This document shows positions 1 through 9,596 of a stretch of DNA of 64,000 bases, in pieces (position 1 is the first letter of the stretch; every line of letters begins with the position of its first letter). Origin of the DNA: Blastobasis lacticolella (lineage: Eukaryota; Arthropoda; Insecta; Lepidoptera; Blastobasidae); assembly GCA_905147135.1 (NCBI GenBank), contig LR990051.1, positions 1,493,001 to 1,557,000 of the forward strand, read 5' to 3'. A model generated the notes under the pieces. The model was not told the DNA's origin. It did no database searches and was given only the letters and a program-made list of their open reading frames with translations. Both the position numbers and the translations under genes were made by a program.

Positions 1-60
1 CCTGTATTAATAATCATCTTGGCGTTAATGTCCCGGTTGTGCTCTTTCTTGCGAGGGTAG
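1..60 (-). repeat. SINE A, 3' tail fragment
   Basis: The reverse complement reads as the end of SINE A (AGAGCACAACCGGGACATTA, then CGCCAAGATGAT). Only the tail is inside the window, so the copy is either truncated or cut by the window edge. Confidence 0.75.
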
Positions 61-644
61 TAGGTCAGTAGGTCATAACAGATTGTAATAACAGTAATAT
101 CTAATTACTTTGCTTATACCGATTGTTCGGGATGAAGACTACTACGATCGATATGATAAAAGTACGATAGTTTAAAAGATATATTATAATGTGATAGATA
201 ATGATAACGAATGCACCCGGAACCGGCGGCGTTTGATCGTGTACTAATTTCATGATTATTTTCATTTCAGCGGCGGCGGAAACGCCAGCCTTGTGACGTC
301 ATTCGCGGTGTTCGATGACATGCAATGCATCGAATACGGATCATCATCAGCCCTTAGTCCCTAATTTACCAAGAGGATATTTAAGTACCACCGCTACGAA
401 AAGCCGAATACTGGGTCACAAATAAAAATTGTGCCAGATTGTGCACGGGCAGACCGACGTTTTGTAGATCTCCTAAACCTCTACCGCCACAAAATGGAGA
501 TTTTCTTGTATTCGATAACGTAGGATAACCTACGGCGCCCTTACAGTCTCTAAAACCCTTGCTTTTGCAAAAAAGACAAAGCTCTCCAGCAGGAACACAT
601 AAATAACCATATACAATAATTGCTAACTAACCTAACCGACTGAA
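61..644. other. Unassigned AT-rich interval
   Basis: No repeat family recognised elsewhere in the window covers this stretch. At 255-269 there is a pyrimidine-rich tract ending in TTTCAG, followed by an open frame of about 30 codons ending in TAA near 363. It could be a small terminal exon but has no homology support. Confidence 0.4.
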
Positions 645-865
645 AAACGTCGGAACCACAGTATACATATACTCAAATATTTCCTAAACTTCTGAACCGG
701 TTTTAATAAAACGCTAATAAATAGCTAAAAATTTTTTCGGTTAAACTGGCTATCAAATAAAGTAAACCGTATTGAAATCGGTCTACCTGATCGATAGCTA
801 CAATGCCAAAGACAGACAGATACACACGTCAGACTTATAACACCTCTCAATTTTCGTCGGTGGGT
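645..865 (+). repeat. Dispersed repeat family H
   Basis: This matches at least five other places in the window (3415-3535, 33420-33640, 38150-38425, 59150-59470, 60290-60490). Shared landmarks are an ACCGACTG-AAAA start, a block like AAATCGGTCCATCCGTT, a run of CACAGA words, and a 3' end near ACTTATAACACCCCTTTTT. No coding capacity is visible. It may be a LINE 3' UTR or a non-autonomous element. Confidence 0.6.
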
Positions 866-949
866 AAAAATTTAAATGTTTAGACGCGGTATTATGATAT
901 GGTGGGTAGTGGATGGTGGATATGGGGCTCAAACAGTAAAAAAAAACTT

Positions 950-1413
950 TTTGTTAATGTCCCGATTATGCTTTCGCGCACGAGGGTCCGCCGTGACCAT
1001 AATCCAGGATTTGGCAGATCAAATAATTACAGTGGAGCGACTGCCATCTGACCTCCGTGACCCTGCTACCAGTGGAACCTGATGACATTGGATCACGGTT
1101 ACACAATCAGTCACCTGAATGTGCAGGTTTTATCACAATGTTTTTCTTCAACTAATTATAATAAAATAAGCATTCAACTAATGTACGTTACTCAGAAAGA
1201 AGTCCTATATATGGCCGCAGTGGGATTCGAACCCGGTACCTCTCGCTTACGAGTCGGATAGGTTTCCTGAAAGAGTTAGGATGGAAAGAACAATAGGGTA
1301 TCTAGAAGTACATCACATCCACGCAGAATAGGCGCGAGTTCTTCATACTGTGGAAACGGCCTGGTTACATCATCTACGAGTCGGATACCTCAACCACTCG
1401 GCCACCGACGCTC
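950..1413 (-). repeat. SINE A, near full length, interrupted
   Basis: On the minus strand this is a SINE A copy. The tRNA-like head is at 1375-1413 plus 1215-1260 and the tail is near 950. The head is split by a 114-bp insertion (1261-1374) that duplicated 13 bases of the head. The body at 1142-1170 is partly scrambled. The open frame over 876-1082 is only the antisense of the SINE. Confidence 0.8.
1261..1374. mobile_element. 114-bp insertion with 13-bp target duplication inside SINE A
   Basis: TACGAGTCGGATA occurs at 1248-1260 and again at 1375-1387. Removing 1261-1387 restores a continuous SINE A head. A 13-bp duplication fits target-primed reverse transcription, so the insert may be a 5'-truncated retroelement or a retrocopied RNA. 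I do not recognise its sequence. Confidence 0.7.
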
Positions 1414-1682
1414 GTCACCTACTTATACCACAGTATTCGCTCTATCCCACATTTTTCCATTGCTCTGCGTGTTTGTAATGAAACCTCTCATCTGTAAGCC
1501 ACTCACGCACAGCACAACAGAGCCCGTCCGACGTATTACGGACCTTTGTAATCCATTTATTTAGACCTCACTGCGCGCACCTTCTGCATATAAACTTGGA
1601 CGATAAAAATACGCAAACTACATAGGTATCTAAGTGGGCATATGGGAATTATCACCGAAATTCCCAACTGATGTATCTTAGT

Positions 1683-1765
1683 AAATAGATAGATAGATAG
1701 ATAAAAAGTTTATTCCGATACGCCACATACGAGTACATGGGAGCTGAATACAAATTACAAAACTT
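1683..1765 (-). repeat. (TAGA)n microsatellite and LINE-like 3' end
   Basis: A short tetranucleotide run (1684-1702) abuts a sequence that on the minus strand reads GGAATAAACTTTTTATC. This is a poly(A)-signal-like AATAAA followed by a tetranucleotide tail, as at the 3' end of a non-LTR element. No RT coding sequence is attached. Confidence 0.4.
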
Positions 1766-1938
1766 AATTATAACAATGTACAAGCTACAGGTACCCAATT
1801 ACTATGTAAAAGTATATAACAGTTTACAAATATATATATATAAAATAATAATAATAATTAGTTGTGGGTAGATGCTAGTCAACTCACATGCAGCAGCGTG
1901 AACGGGTCAAGGCTCAGCCGGTATTTGCCCGTTTTTGC

Positions 1939-1982
1939 TAGTTTTTCAGCCATCACCCTTTGATGTGATGGCTAAAAGCTAA
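1939..1982. repeat. Imperfect hairpin
   Basis: AGCCATCAC (1948-1956) and GTGATGGCT (1965-1973) pair perfectly across an 8-nt loop. The stem extends outward with mismatches to about 17 bp (TAGTTTTTC against AAAAGCTA). It is probably the remains of a small inverted-repeat element. Confidence 0.5.
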
Positions 1983-2063
1983 ACAAGCTAAGTGATCATA
2001 GGGAAACTGGGAAATCACCGTTTGGTGAATACGTATTAATATTTACCAATGATAGTATTACGT

Positions 2064-2430
2064 AATAAATTAGGGCGTGAGGCCCGAGTTATATCATTCC
2101 GAAGTAGTTAGACAAGGTCATCTCGTCAAGGACGCCCGATAAGGACGCCCGTATTACTAATGTATCTATCTACACATAATATAAAACAGAATAGCTTCTC
2201 GCCGTCAGTATTTATGTAAGCATAGATCTTTTAAACTACGCAACGGATTTCGATGCAGTTTTCAACGATGATAGATGGAGTGATTCATCAGGGAGGTTTT
2301 GAGTAAGAAATAAGGGTAGGGTGAAAACGGTACTAAATTAGGCTTATGTGGAGCACAAGTTATATCATTCCAAAGTAGTTTGACAAGGACTGCTTGTCAA
2401 GGACACCTGACAAAGACGCCCGTATAATTA
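2064..2430 (+). repeat. Two direct repeats flanking a family G copy
   Basis: A block of about 95 bp at 2064-2160 (landmarks GTTATATCATTCC, AGTAGTT, GTCAAGGAC, GACGCCCGTAT) recurs at 2333-2430 with several changes. Between them, 2195-2310 matches family G (AACTACGCAACGGAT, GGTTTTCAAC-like), also found at 39120-39250 and, inverted, at 42665-42740. The whole may be one repeat unit and part of a second. Confidence 0.55.
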
Positions 2431-3414
2431 TTGTGTGTACAATAAGCTGTTTTGAAAGATAAAGCTATGACTCTTTCGATAAAGTATTCTAAGGAAACGT
2501 TTAAAATCGTAATATTGCATAATATAAATACAAACAAGAACCACCGACAATTTCCCTGACGGACGTGTTTCCGGACGGAACAGACCGAGGGCTGTATAGG
2601 GTTGTTTGTCACTATCAATTGAAGTAATTCTGGATAATGAATGAATTAAATAATGATTGGAAGTAGTTATCTTAATAATAGCAAAAACCGCATCAAAATC
2701 TATTACGTGGCTTAGGAGGAGTTGAAGGATATACAAGCAGACAGATAAACAGACTTTACTTTTTTACTATGTGTGGATAAGGAAGAACAGAACAGAAGAG
2801 ATTGCATAAACATAAACAACATAATCAAACAACGGAAATTCCAATATTACAGCGAAGCCCTCCGTCTATAACTTCTAGGAAAGTCTCGATAGAAACTTTC
2901 CATAGATTGTAGGTAATATAATAGAAAATGGTAGGAACGTATCGAAATGTAATCACAACCGTGGTAGTAAACCCGATATATCTGATGATTTATATAAAAG
3001 ATAGTCAATCAGCAATTTCCCAATAGGTATCTAAAGCATTCCCAACCACTCACTAGATGGCGCTTCGACGATTTTGGTAATTGATAATCGCTTGAAATAG
3101 GTTCTTAGCAAACACGATATAAACACTGGGTACGTTGTATTAGATAATATTGTATTTGTCAATAGTTTTCAAACATTTTAGAGGTTGTAATAATAATGGA
3201 ACATAGTGCCAACTTCTATTAATATTTCTTTTTACATTTCCTTCAACCTTCAAATAAACATTTTATTTTTAAGTTTAGTATTAGATGGCTGCATGAAATC
3301 ACTGCCACAATCATACAGATTAAAAAAGATTACCAATATTGTAGGAACGCCATCTATTGATGCTTTTTGAAACCAATACCTACTGGAAAACTCTTCATTC
3401 TAGCCTAACAGACA
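2431..3414. other. No gene or recognised repeat
   Basis: This is AT-rich sequence with only short frames. Overlapping minus-strand frames near 2400-2740 show no domain signature or codon pattern that would support a gene. Confidence 0.5.
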
Positions 3415-3535
3415 AAACATCGAATAATTTCACATTTACTCAAAATACTGAACCGATTTTAAAGAATGAAAGCTAACGACCATCTTGATTAAATTGGCTT
3501 TCAAAAAGCGCATTAAATGTTTCATGGCATTCATG
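3415..3535 (+). repeat. Family H fragment
   Basis: A degenerate copy of family H. It carries the ACTGAACCGATTTTAAAGAATGA and TGGCTTTCAAA-type blocks seen in the longer copies at 38150 and 59150. Confidence 0.45.
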
Positions 3536-3544
3536 AAACACAAG

Positions 3545-3735
3545 CTGCACTCATGGTCAGAAAACTAAATTACTTACTTTATATATATTTCTAAATACAT
3601 ACTTATTACACACATAACACCCAGACCCGTAATATAAATTAAAACACATCATTTCAATTTCTACCCGGCTGGGAACAGAACCCAGACCGCTGCGTGGCAG
3701 ACCGGCTGAATCACTCCGGTCGTCGCTATGTATGT
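3545..3735 (-). repeat. SINE E, tRNA-derived
   Basis: On the minus strand the head (3660-3735) is tRNA-like, with a B-box-like GTTCTGTTCCC and an acceptor-side CGGGTAGAAATTGAAATG. It matches the better-preserved head at 60215-60290. The body continues with ATATTACGGGTCTGGGTG and an AT-rich tail. It resembles tRNA-Asp most, but the mismatches argue against a working tRNA. Confidence 0.65.
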
Positions 3736-3949
3736 GCTTCGTAAAAAATTTCGCATTAGATAGATATTTAAAACCTGCCCCTTTTTACGAAACTAGTACA
3801 TACTTCCCAACATAAATTATACCAACTATTTAATCTTACAACCTGCTCCTATTTCCCAAACTAGCACCTACATACTTCCCTGCATAAGTTGTACTAACAA
3901 TTACCAACTATTTAATCTAATACCGCGCAACCGTCTGCATGTCTTGTGG

Positions 3950-4130
3950 CTATTCCGCGGTATAAAAGTTGGCATCGCGCGCTGGTAAGAAAAATTAAAA
4001 GCTCCTTTAAACAAAAGGGGAGGGAAAGCCGGGCACGTAATTAAACGGGCGTCCCGCGGGAAATCCGTCGGCGCGGTCAAGCTGCGACGCCGCCGGCTCC
4101 CAAAGTGGACTGGGGGAAAGTGACTTTACG
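3950..4130. other. CpG-rich single-copy island
   Basis: About 180 bp rich in CG (GCGCGC, CCGCGG, GACGCCGCCGGC) with no copy elsewhere in the window. A TATAAAA-like word sits at its left edge (3961). It could be a promoter-proximal or conserved non-coding segment, but no open frame or transcript structure is visible. Confidence 0.3.
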
Positions 4131-4492
4131 TTGATACGTACGAGATACACATACTTACTTATAAAATCAATATAGTTTCTTTTGTTTAGCTTTTATGCTT
4201 TGGTGTTTACTAGAAATATGTCGATTTCAACACTTATTGGTTCACTGACTGACTTCTCATTAAAACCTCTAGGGCACTTAACTTAATAAAATTAAACATT
4301 ATAGGGCACTTCCCGAAGTGCTAGATTGCTGATATTTATTATGTAGGATAGAAAGTATTTGGGAATTCATATCATATCACATTCATAATTACAAGAAAAA
4401 TATATGTATGAATACCACTAAATGCAAAATTGGTTCGCCATGCCTCGTATCAAATTTCATGAAGAGCCAAGTACACTCTACAAAGCCTGACA

Positions 4493-4730
4493 ATTTTTTT
4501 TTTTTTTTTTTTTGCGCCCAACTCTAAGGAAATGGGCACCCTCCGGTACAGCGGTTGGGAGGGAGGAGGTGAACTCTCATGAGTACCAGCCGGCCGGCCG
4601 GACTGGATATGCACGACTCGCCAAAAAAGAACCTAGGCGCATACGTGCCCTGGGAGCACCTGTAGCCATAAGGGCTTTTCAGGTTTCATCGGATGCTACA
4701 CCCCGTAAGCCTGACTCTATAAACCTTACA
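4493..4730 (-). repeat. Poly(T) run with adjoining unclassified retroelement end
   Basis: A 21-base T run ending at 4513 followed by a GC-rich block to about 4730 looks like the poly(A) end of a minus-strand retrosequence. Plus-strand frames through the block carry no recognisable domain. Confidence 0.4.
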
Positions 4731-4739
4731 TTTTTATGA

Positions 4740-4913
4740 GAAAGTATAGCTTGGCCGTTTCATAGATTCAAATGTAGCTCATCAGAGATAATGCTAGCGT
4801 AGTGCTATCTTGGTATGACCAACGTCATCTTTTGTTCCAAGCCGCTTTAGCACTGAATCCAACCTATGTATTATATGTACAATAGTTCTATGAAACGGTC
4901 AAGCCATACTTTC
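4740..4913. mobile_element. 174-bp inverted-repeat element (MITE)
   Basis: GAAAGTATAGCTTGGCCGTT at 4740 is mirrored at 4890-4913, giving about 26 bp of terminal inverted repeat with three mismatches. The trinucleotide TGA flanks both ends (4737-4739, 4914-4916) and may be the target duplication. The interior has no coding capacity. Confidence 0.65.
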
Positions 4914-5240
4914 TGACCAAAGTTTAGGGTGTGTTGAGTTAGGTGCTTTTATTTTCCATGATTTCAATTATTTTACGTAAGTAGCTGGCTGCATTTAAAT
5001 TGATATTTAATTAGGTATGTAATAATATTATCATAAGTATACGAAGAAAGTTTGAGAAACAATGCCCGTGAGAAAGAAAATGTGATTTCCGCCAGCATTG
5101 GCCTTTTCCGTTTCCAAATACCTCTTTTCCTTATTTACGGAGGAAATTGATTAAAACTCACACTCGTTGCCGTGGGAAATGATATTTATTTTTATGCGAC
5201 GACGATTTACTGTGTTTTTAATTATGGCAGTGCAATTCTA

Positions 5241-5509
5241 TTTTGGCCGTGTGGGCACCACACCACGGGCAGAGTAGAATAGCATCAACCCCATACACTC
5301 ATGGGTGTCGTACAAGGCGACTAATGTTTTCAAGGCAAAAAATCAAGAGCCTCCGTAGTCTGGAAAATGGGCAGCAGCATTTTCCATTGTTATTTTTAAA
5401 CACTGCGATCTCCAACCCGTCTGCCAAGCGTGGAGATTATGGCAATAACCTCCCCTTTCGTGGGAGAGGCCCTAAGTCCTGCAGTGGACTGTTACGGGCT
5501 GTGATGATG
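5241..5509 (+). mobile_element. SINE B, full length, with target duplication
   Basis: A 269-bp insertion flanked by AATTCTA at 5234-5240 and 5510-5516. The matching place in X' (about 9337) carries a single CAATTCTAG, which is the unoccupied site. The element starts TTTTGGCCGTGTGG and ends in GATGATG. No A/B box pair is obvious, so the SINE label rests on size, constant ends, simple-repeat tail and target duplication. Confidence 0.85.
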
Positions 5510-5516
5510 AATTCTA

Positions 5517-5765
5517 GTTAAACATTAGTTGAATACTAACCTATGCTCTTACGGTGAAGGAAAACAACGTGAAGAGACCTGCACATTCAGGCGACTGAAC
5601 GATGATCCAATCTAGTCAGTTTTCCCTGGTAGCTGAGTCATGGAGGTCAGATGGTAGTCGCTCCACTGTAATTACCTGATTTGCCAAATCCTGGATCATG
5701 GTCAAGGCGGACCCCGGGCCCACGTGTGCGAGTGCACAACCGGGATATTAACGCAAAGATGACTA
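5517..5765 (+). repeat. SINE A, 5'-truncated
   Basis: Body and tail of SINE A from the ACATTAGTTGAATACTAAC block to CGCAAAGATGAC, without the tRNA-like head. The same truncated copy sits at 9346-9596 in X', so it predates the duplication. Confidence 0.8.
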
Positions 5766-6367
5766 ACTCTAGTTAAGCTAATCCCACCAAAAACATAAAT
5801 ATATTATAAGATATAATTAAAAGAGGACTAGTAGTTTGTGAAAACTAGCCAAGCCAAATACTGCGGTTGAATAGATCATTAGTTATTCGTAAAAGATCGA
5901 AGTTTATTCTACATTTCTACCATCCGTTTTCACCATCACTCTTTGAGTCCCCTAAAATTTAGGTTTTAGGGGACTCCTAACACTGTTAAATGACAAATTT
6001 TTTATGAAAATCCGTCACAAGTGCTATATGTAGATGTATTGATATGTAAAGATTGATGGTATTACACTCGTGAATCTTTACGAGCTTGCAATTAGTTTAT
6101 ATTCACTACTGTATTTTGAATGCTGACATGTAAATTTTTCATTTATTTAATAAATAAATCTAAACCTATATATATAACGCTCCTTTAAAACTTAAGGTAT
6201 TATGGTGAAATCGAGCACTAGTCATGTTCTATTCAGTATTTAATCCGCTCCTTGCCCAAACGCGTACATAACGTTCGTTGCTGGTCCATTCCGCCTATAA
6301 TTGAGCAGCACACAATTACCTTCTGCTACCTACCTGGGTACGTGCTAGGTAAAACGCTTATTACACT
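5766..6367. other. AT-rich body of segment X
   Basis: No gene. It includes CCTAAAATTTAGG followed by TTTTAGGGGACTCC, a small palindromic patch, and (AATA)n-type runs. It is conserved in X' with few changes. Confidence 0.5.
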
Positions 6368-6377
6368 TGGCTAAATT

Positions 6378-6511
6378 AAATCGTCTAAATTCAGAAGTTC
6401 ATAGAATAAGATCCATTTTTATCATGTAATCATACATAAATGCACTTTACTGGATCTATACATTCCACTTTGATATTGTTCTTACGCTTGTCGATTCTGA
6501 ATTTAGACGAC
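6378..6511. mobile_element. 134-bp inverted-repeat element (MITE)
   Basis: TCGTCTAAATTCAGAA (6381-6396) is perfectly mirrored at 6495-6510. A TGGCTAAATT / TGGCTGAATT pair flanks it (6368-6377 and 6512-6521) and could be the target duplication. The X' version at about 10200-10345 has lost some symmetry. Confidence 0.55.
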
Positions 6512-6589
6512 TGGCTGAATTTACATTTATATTTGGATATCTAAGCCTTTAATACTCTAATCTATGACAAGGTTTAACCAACCAATTTG

Positions 6590-6765
6590 CTACTCCCTCC
6601 ACGCACTAATGTGGAAGAGGCTCAAAGTCCTTCAGCTGGACTGTTTTAGGCTGCGAATGATCATGATGATTAAATACAAATGACCTTTTCTGATTTAGTC
6701 AAGGCGGACCCCGGACCCTTCCGTGCGAGAAAAGAAACGGGATTTTGACGCCAAGACCTACCTAT
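6590..6765 (+). repeat. Degenerate SINE B end and SINE A tail
   Basis: 6590-6665 resembles the last 75 bp of SINE B (AATGTGGAAGAGGCTCAAAG, CTGGACTGTTTTAGGCTG, GATGATGATT). 6687-6765 resembles the SINE A tail (AAGGCGGACCCCGGACCC, GACGCCAAGACC). Both recur in X' at 10427-10600, so both are old. Confidence 0.55.
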
Positions 6766-7379
6766 CGAATGTGATGTGCAGAAAAGAAAATATCAATTTG
6801 TTCACTATTACATATGGGTGCCAAAGACGATAACATTCCTGGTAGTATTCCATCATGTACGATTTCTGTAGCCAAAACTACGAACTCAAAATCTACAAAT
6901 TCAATCAACCTAAACTAAATACGTACCTATCGCTACCACAACATTATTATCTGGCATATCAATTATGTATGCATGCAGCAGCCTGCCAGTGTGTACCTGA
7001 GCTGTACTTAACAGCTTAGCTGATACTTAACCTGTATACACAGCAACCTGGTCAATGTTTGGAGTTCGTGCACCGATGCACTGCGTACGGCATACATGTC
7101 GATAGCAATCCCAGATTACCCGGCTGGCTAGCATACGGACATGTCAATTCTGGTATAACTACAAGGAAATTCTTCTTCTTCATTAATGTCAAGTTAATTG
7201 GAAGTATTTATATTATTCTTATTATAATTAACTAATTCTTTATCTTCTCTATTAGTAAGTACCTTCCTATCTACTACGTGGGCAAGGATCGTCAACGACA
7301 CTTCCCTACATTGGTTGATTAACAAATTCTCTAATCGTTGATTCTCTAGTCGTAGAGACCTTCTGTAACAGAAAGCTTC
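6766..7379. other. Body of segment X, no gene
   Basis: AT-rich sequence shared with X' (10601-11230). No family outside the duplication was recognised. Confidence 0.5.
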
Positions 7380-7705
7380 AATTCAATTCAATTCGTTTAT
7401 TGCGTTTCCATGTGTTTTTAAGCTTATTAAAAGCTTTTATTTTGTTTCACATGTCCCCATGTCTGTTCATAATAGAGTCTTGTAAGTTAAATTTAACCCA
7501 TTTCCCGGATTCCGATGGAGCTAAAATTTTGCATAAGTACTTATGTAAGTTCAGTGACAATGCAATGTTATGATACCATCTAGCTGATCTGATGGTAGAA
7601 ACGGAAGGTAGCCATAGGAACTCTTAAACTATAAATGGTAAAACTATCGAGTTTAGGCTCGTTTAATTAGGCTTGAAAAGTGCTCTGATTGATTATAGAG
7701 AACGC
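7380..7705 (+). repeat. Repeat family I, cut at its 3' side
   Basis: It starts with an (ATTCA)n-like run, then AGCTTTTATTTTGTTTCACATG and TTTAACCCATTTCCCGG-type blocks. These are shared with 11230-11903, 22070-22470 (inverted), 37245-37760 (inverted), 50765-51430 and 55850-55990. In other copies the family continues after GAGAACGC into GCGATAAAAG. Here that continuation is missing, which marks 7705/7706 as a deletion junction. Confidence 0.65.
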
Positions 7706-7740
7706 ACTGTCGGTGAGCGGTAGATTTTTTTCCCGTTTCA

Positions 7741-7976
7741 AAATTCAAAATTCAAAATTTCTTTATTGATTAGGACATTAAATATCTCTTTCAATCATCA
7801 AAAAGGAGGGGGGTAGGAAAGTAGAAAGGAAACACACAGTGACACGCTGACCGCCCTATGGCCGTAGATAACGTATCCCTCGCCAACCACGACCGAACCG
7901 TGCTCGATAATGCCAGGCAGAGCCGGAACGCTATATTATATTATATAGGTTTTTTTTATATTATATTATATAGGTA
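7741..7976 (-). mobile_element. Repeat C insertion, absent from Y'
   Basis: In Y' the sequence CCCATTTCGTCAAC is continuous, while in Y it is broken by 236 bp. On the minus strand the insert ends with CAATAAAGAAATTTTGAA, a poly(A)-signal-like 3' end. The same unit lies at 51725-51945. The distal part contains two copies of a TATATTATATTATATAGGT-type unit. Confidence 0.7.
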
Positions 7977-8062
7977 TTTCGTCAACAAATATTTACTTAA
8001 GTCATCAGAAAAGAGCCAGTGTACCAAAATATCCTGTAAGTACAGGTTTCGACGCCCTCCGT

Positions 8063-8330
8063 GGCCGTGTTAGTCGTGTGGTGTCTGGCAGAGTAGAATA
8101 GCACCAACGCCTTACACTCGTGGGGTCGTACAAGGCGACTAATGTTTTCGAGGCAAATGATTTAGAGTCTCCGTTGGCTGGAAAATGGGCAGCAGCATTT
8201 TCCATTGTCATATTTATAGCACTGCGATCTCCAACCCGTCTACAAAACGTTGATATTATGGCAATTTCCTCCCCTTTCGTGGGAGAGGCCCTAAGTCCTG
8301 CAGTGGACTGTTACGGTCGGTGATGATGAT
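8063..8330 (+). repeat. SINE B, full length (in Y)
   Basis: A complete SINE B from GGCCGTGTTAGTCGTGTGG to the GATGATGAT tail. It is present at the same place in Y' (19505-19771), so this copy predates the large duplication. The start repeats the GGCCGTGT word. Confidence 0.8.
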
Positions 8331-8811
8331 CTATTTCGAAACAACTAATTTTCAGAGTCTATTACAAAATCGATACACTAGGTACCACTTCAGCTCACTA
8401 AGTGAACTGAAGATAGACGGAAAAAACGTCAAAATATTACGGCGCTTGGTTTTTATAGGACACATTATCTTATGGTCCTAAAAGGGTATACACCAGGGAG
8501 TAACAACCTTTTTATGCTAATGTGCTTTTTGCAAGGAAAACATTTCCTTCGCTCGTCATTTTGGGGTTAATATTTCAAAGAGACATGGCTTCATTTCCGG
8601 TAATCTAAACACTATTTGGGGAAATATGCTAAAAATAAGAGGCAAATAATTCGCAATATTAACTTCAGCATCGAAAATAAATAATTCCGAATTATGTACA
8701 TTCGTTGAAGGAAAAATCTTAAGGCAACTTACATATTTGGACGACTGAAAGTATAAGCATTATTCAATATAATCTGGTCAGGGTTCCCTGTTAACAGTGT
8801 CATATATTTAA
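8331..8811. other. Body of segment Y, no gene
   Basis: Single-copy sequence apart from its twin in Y' (19772-20260). No domain-bearing frame was seen. Confidence 0.5.
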
Positions 8812-9032
8812 AATAAACGGCTAGGCATTTGACCGCCACCTCACCTGATGGGTTGGGACGAGGCTGAAGGTGGAGCATGCCCATCTAGAAACAGCCTAGT
8901 CACTCTGGCCTTGAATTATACAATATCCTCATTATCCCTTTTCGCCATTGGGAAACACGATCCGGGCGAGCGCTTCATCATTATGTCGTGGACCTTCCAG
9001 CTATCGCTAGCCGCTTAAGTTCAACCTTTATA
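8812..9032 (-). repeat. CR1-type LINE 3' end
   Basis: Similar to the 3' end of the LINE at 39517-42620. On the minus strand it carries the end of the coding region and a 3' UTR with ACCTCACC and the GGCATTTGACCG-type motif read in reverse. Frameshifts prevent translation. Confidence 0.65.
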
Positions 9033-9345
9033 ACGCACCTAACGCGTCTATTTTCCATGATTTCAATTATTTTACGTAAGTAGTTGGCTGCATTTAAATT
9101 GATATTTAATTAAGTAGGAAATAATATTATCATAAGTATACGAAGAAAGTTTGGGAAACAATGCCCGTGAGAAAGAAAATGTGATTTCCGCCAGCATTGG
9201 CCTTTTCCGTTTCCAAATACCTCTTTTCCTTATTTACGGAGGAAATTGATTAAAACTCACACTCGTTGGCGTGGGAAATGATATTTATTTTTATGCGACG
9301 ACGATTTACTGTGGCATTTTAATTATGGCAGTGCAATTCTAGTTA

Positions 9346-9596
9346 AACATTAGTTGAATACTAACCTATGCTCTTACGGTGAAGGAAAACAACGTGAAGA
9401 AACCTGCACATTCAGGCGACTGAAGGTAATGATCCAATCTAGTCAGGTTTCCCTGGTAGCTGAGTGATGGAGATCAGATGGCAGTCGCTCCACTGTAATT
9501 ACCTGATCTGCCTAATCCTGGATCATGGCCAAGGCGGACCCCGGGCCCACGTGTGCGAGTGCACAACCGGGATATTAACGCAAAGATGACTAATTC
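9346..9596 (+). repeat. SINE A, 5'-truncated (in X')
   Basis: Twin of 5517-5765. It runs directly from the CAATTCTAGTTAAACATTAG junction, which is the empty SINE B site. Confidence 0.75.

Larger units (their letters stand above)
4952..7705 (+). repeat. Segment X, copy 1 of a large tandem duplication
   Basis: Nearly identical to 9051-11903 (X'), with the same order of sub-repeats throughout. Copy 1 carries a SINE B (5241-5509) that X' lacks. X' carries a SINE A (11546-11861) that copy 1 lacks. Homology starts abruptly at TTTTCCATG (4952 and 9051) and stops at GAGAACGC (7705 and 11903). The segment holds SINE, MITE and family I pieces and no host gene. Confidence 0.9.
7706..9034 (+). repeat. 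Segment Y, distal part of duplication copy 1
   Basis: Matches 19388-20455 (Y') closely from TGTCGGTGAGCGGTA to CCTTTATAA. It contains a later 236-bp insertion (7741-7976), a SINE B copy and a CR1 tail. Its position directly after X, where X' continues differently, is what shows that copy 1 has lost about 7.5 kb. Confidence 0.85.

Noticed and set aside
876..1082. 68-codon plus-strand frame
   Set aside because: It lies entirely within an inverted SINE A copy.
5241..5521. 92-codon plus-strand frame
   Set aside because: It lies inside SINE B and arises from the repeat. Other copies break the frame.
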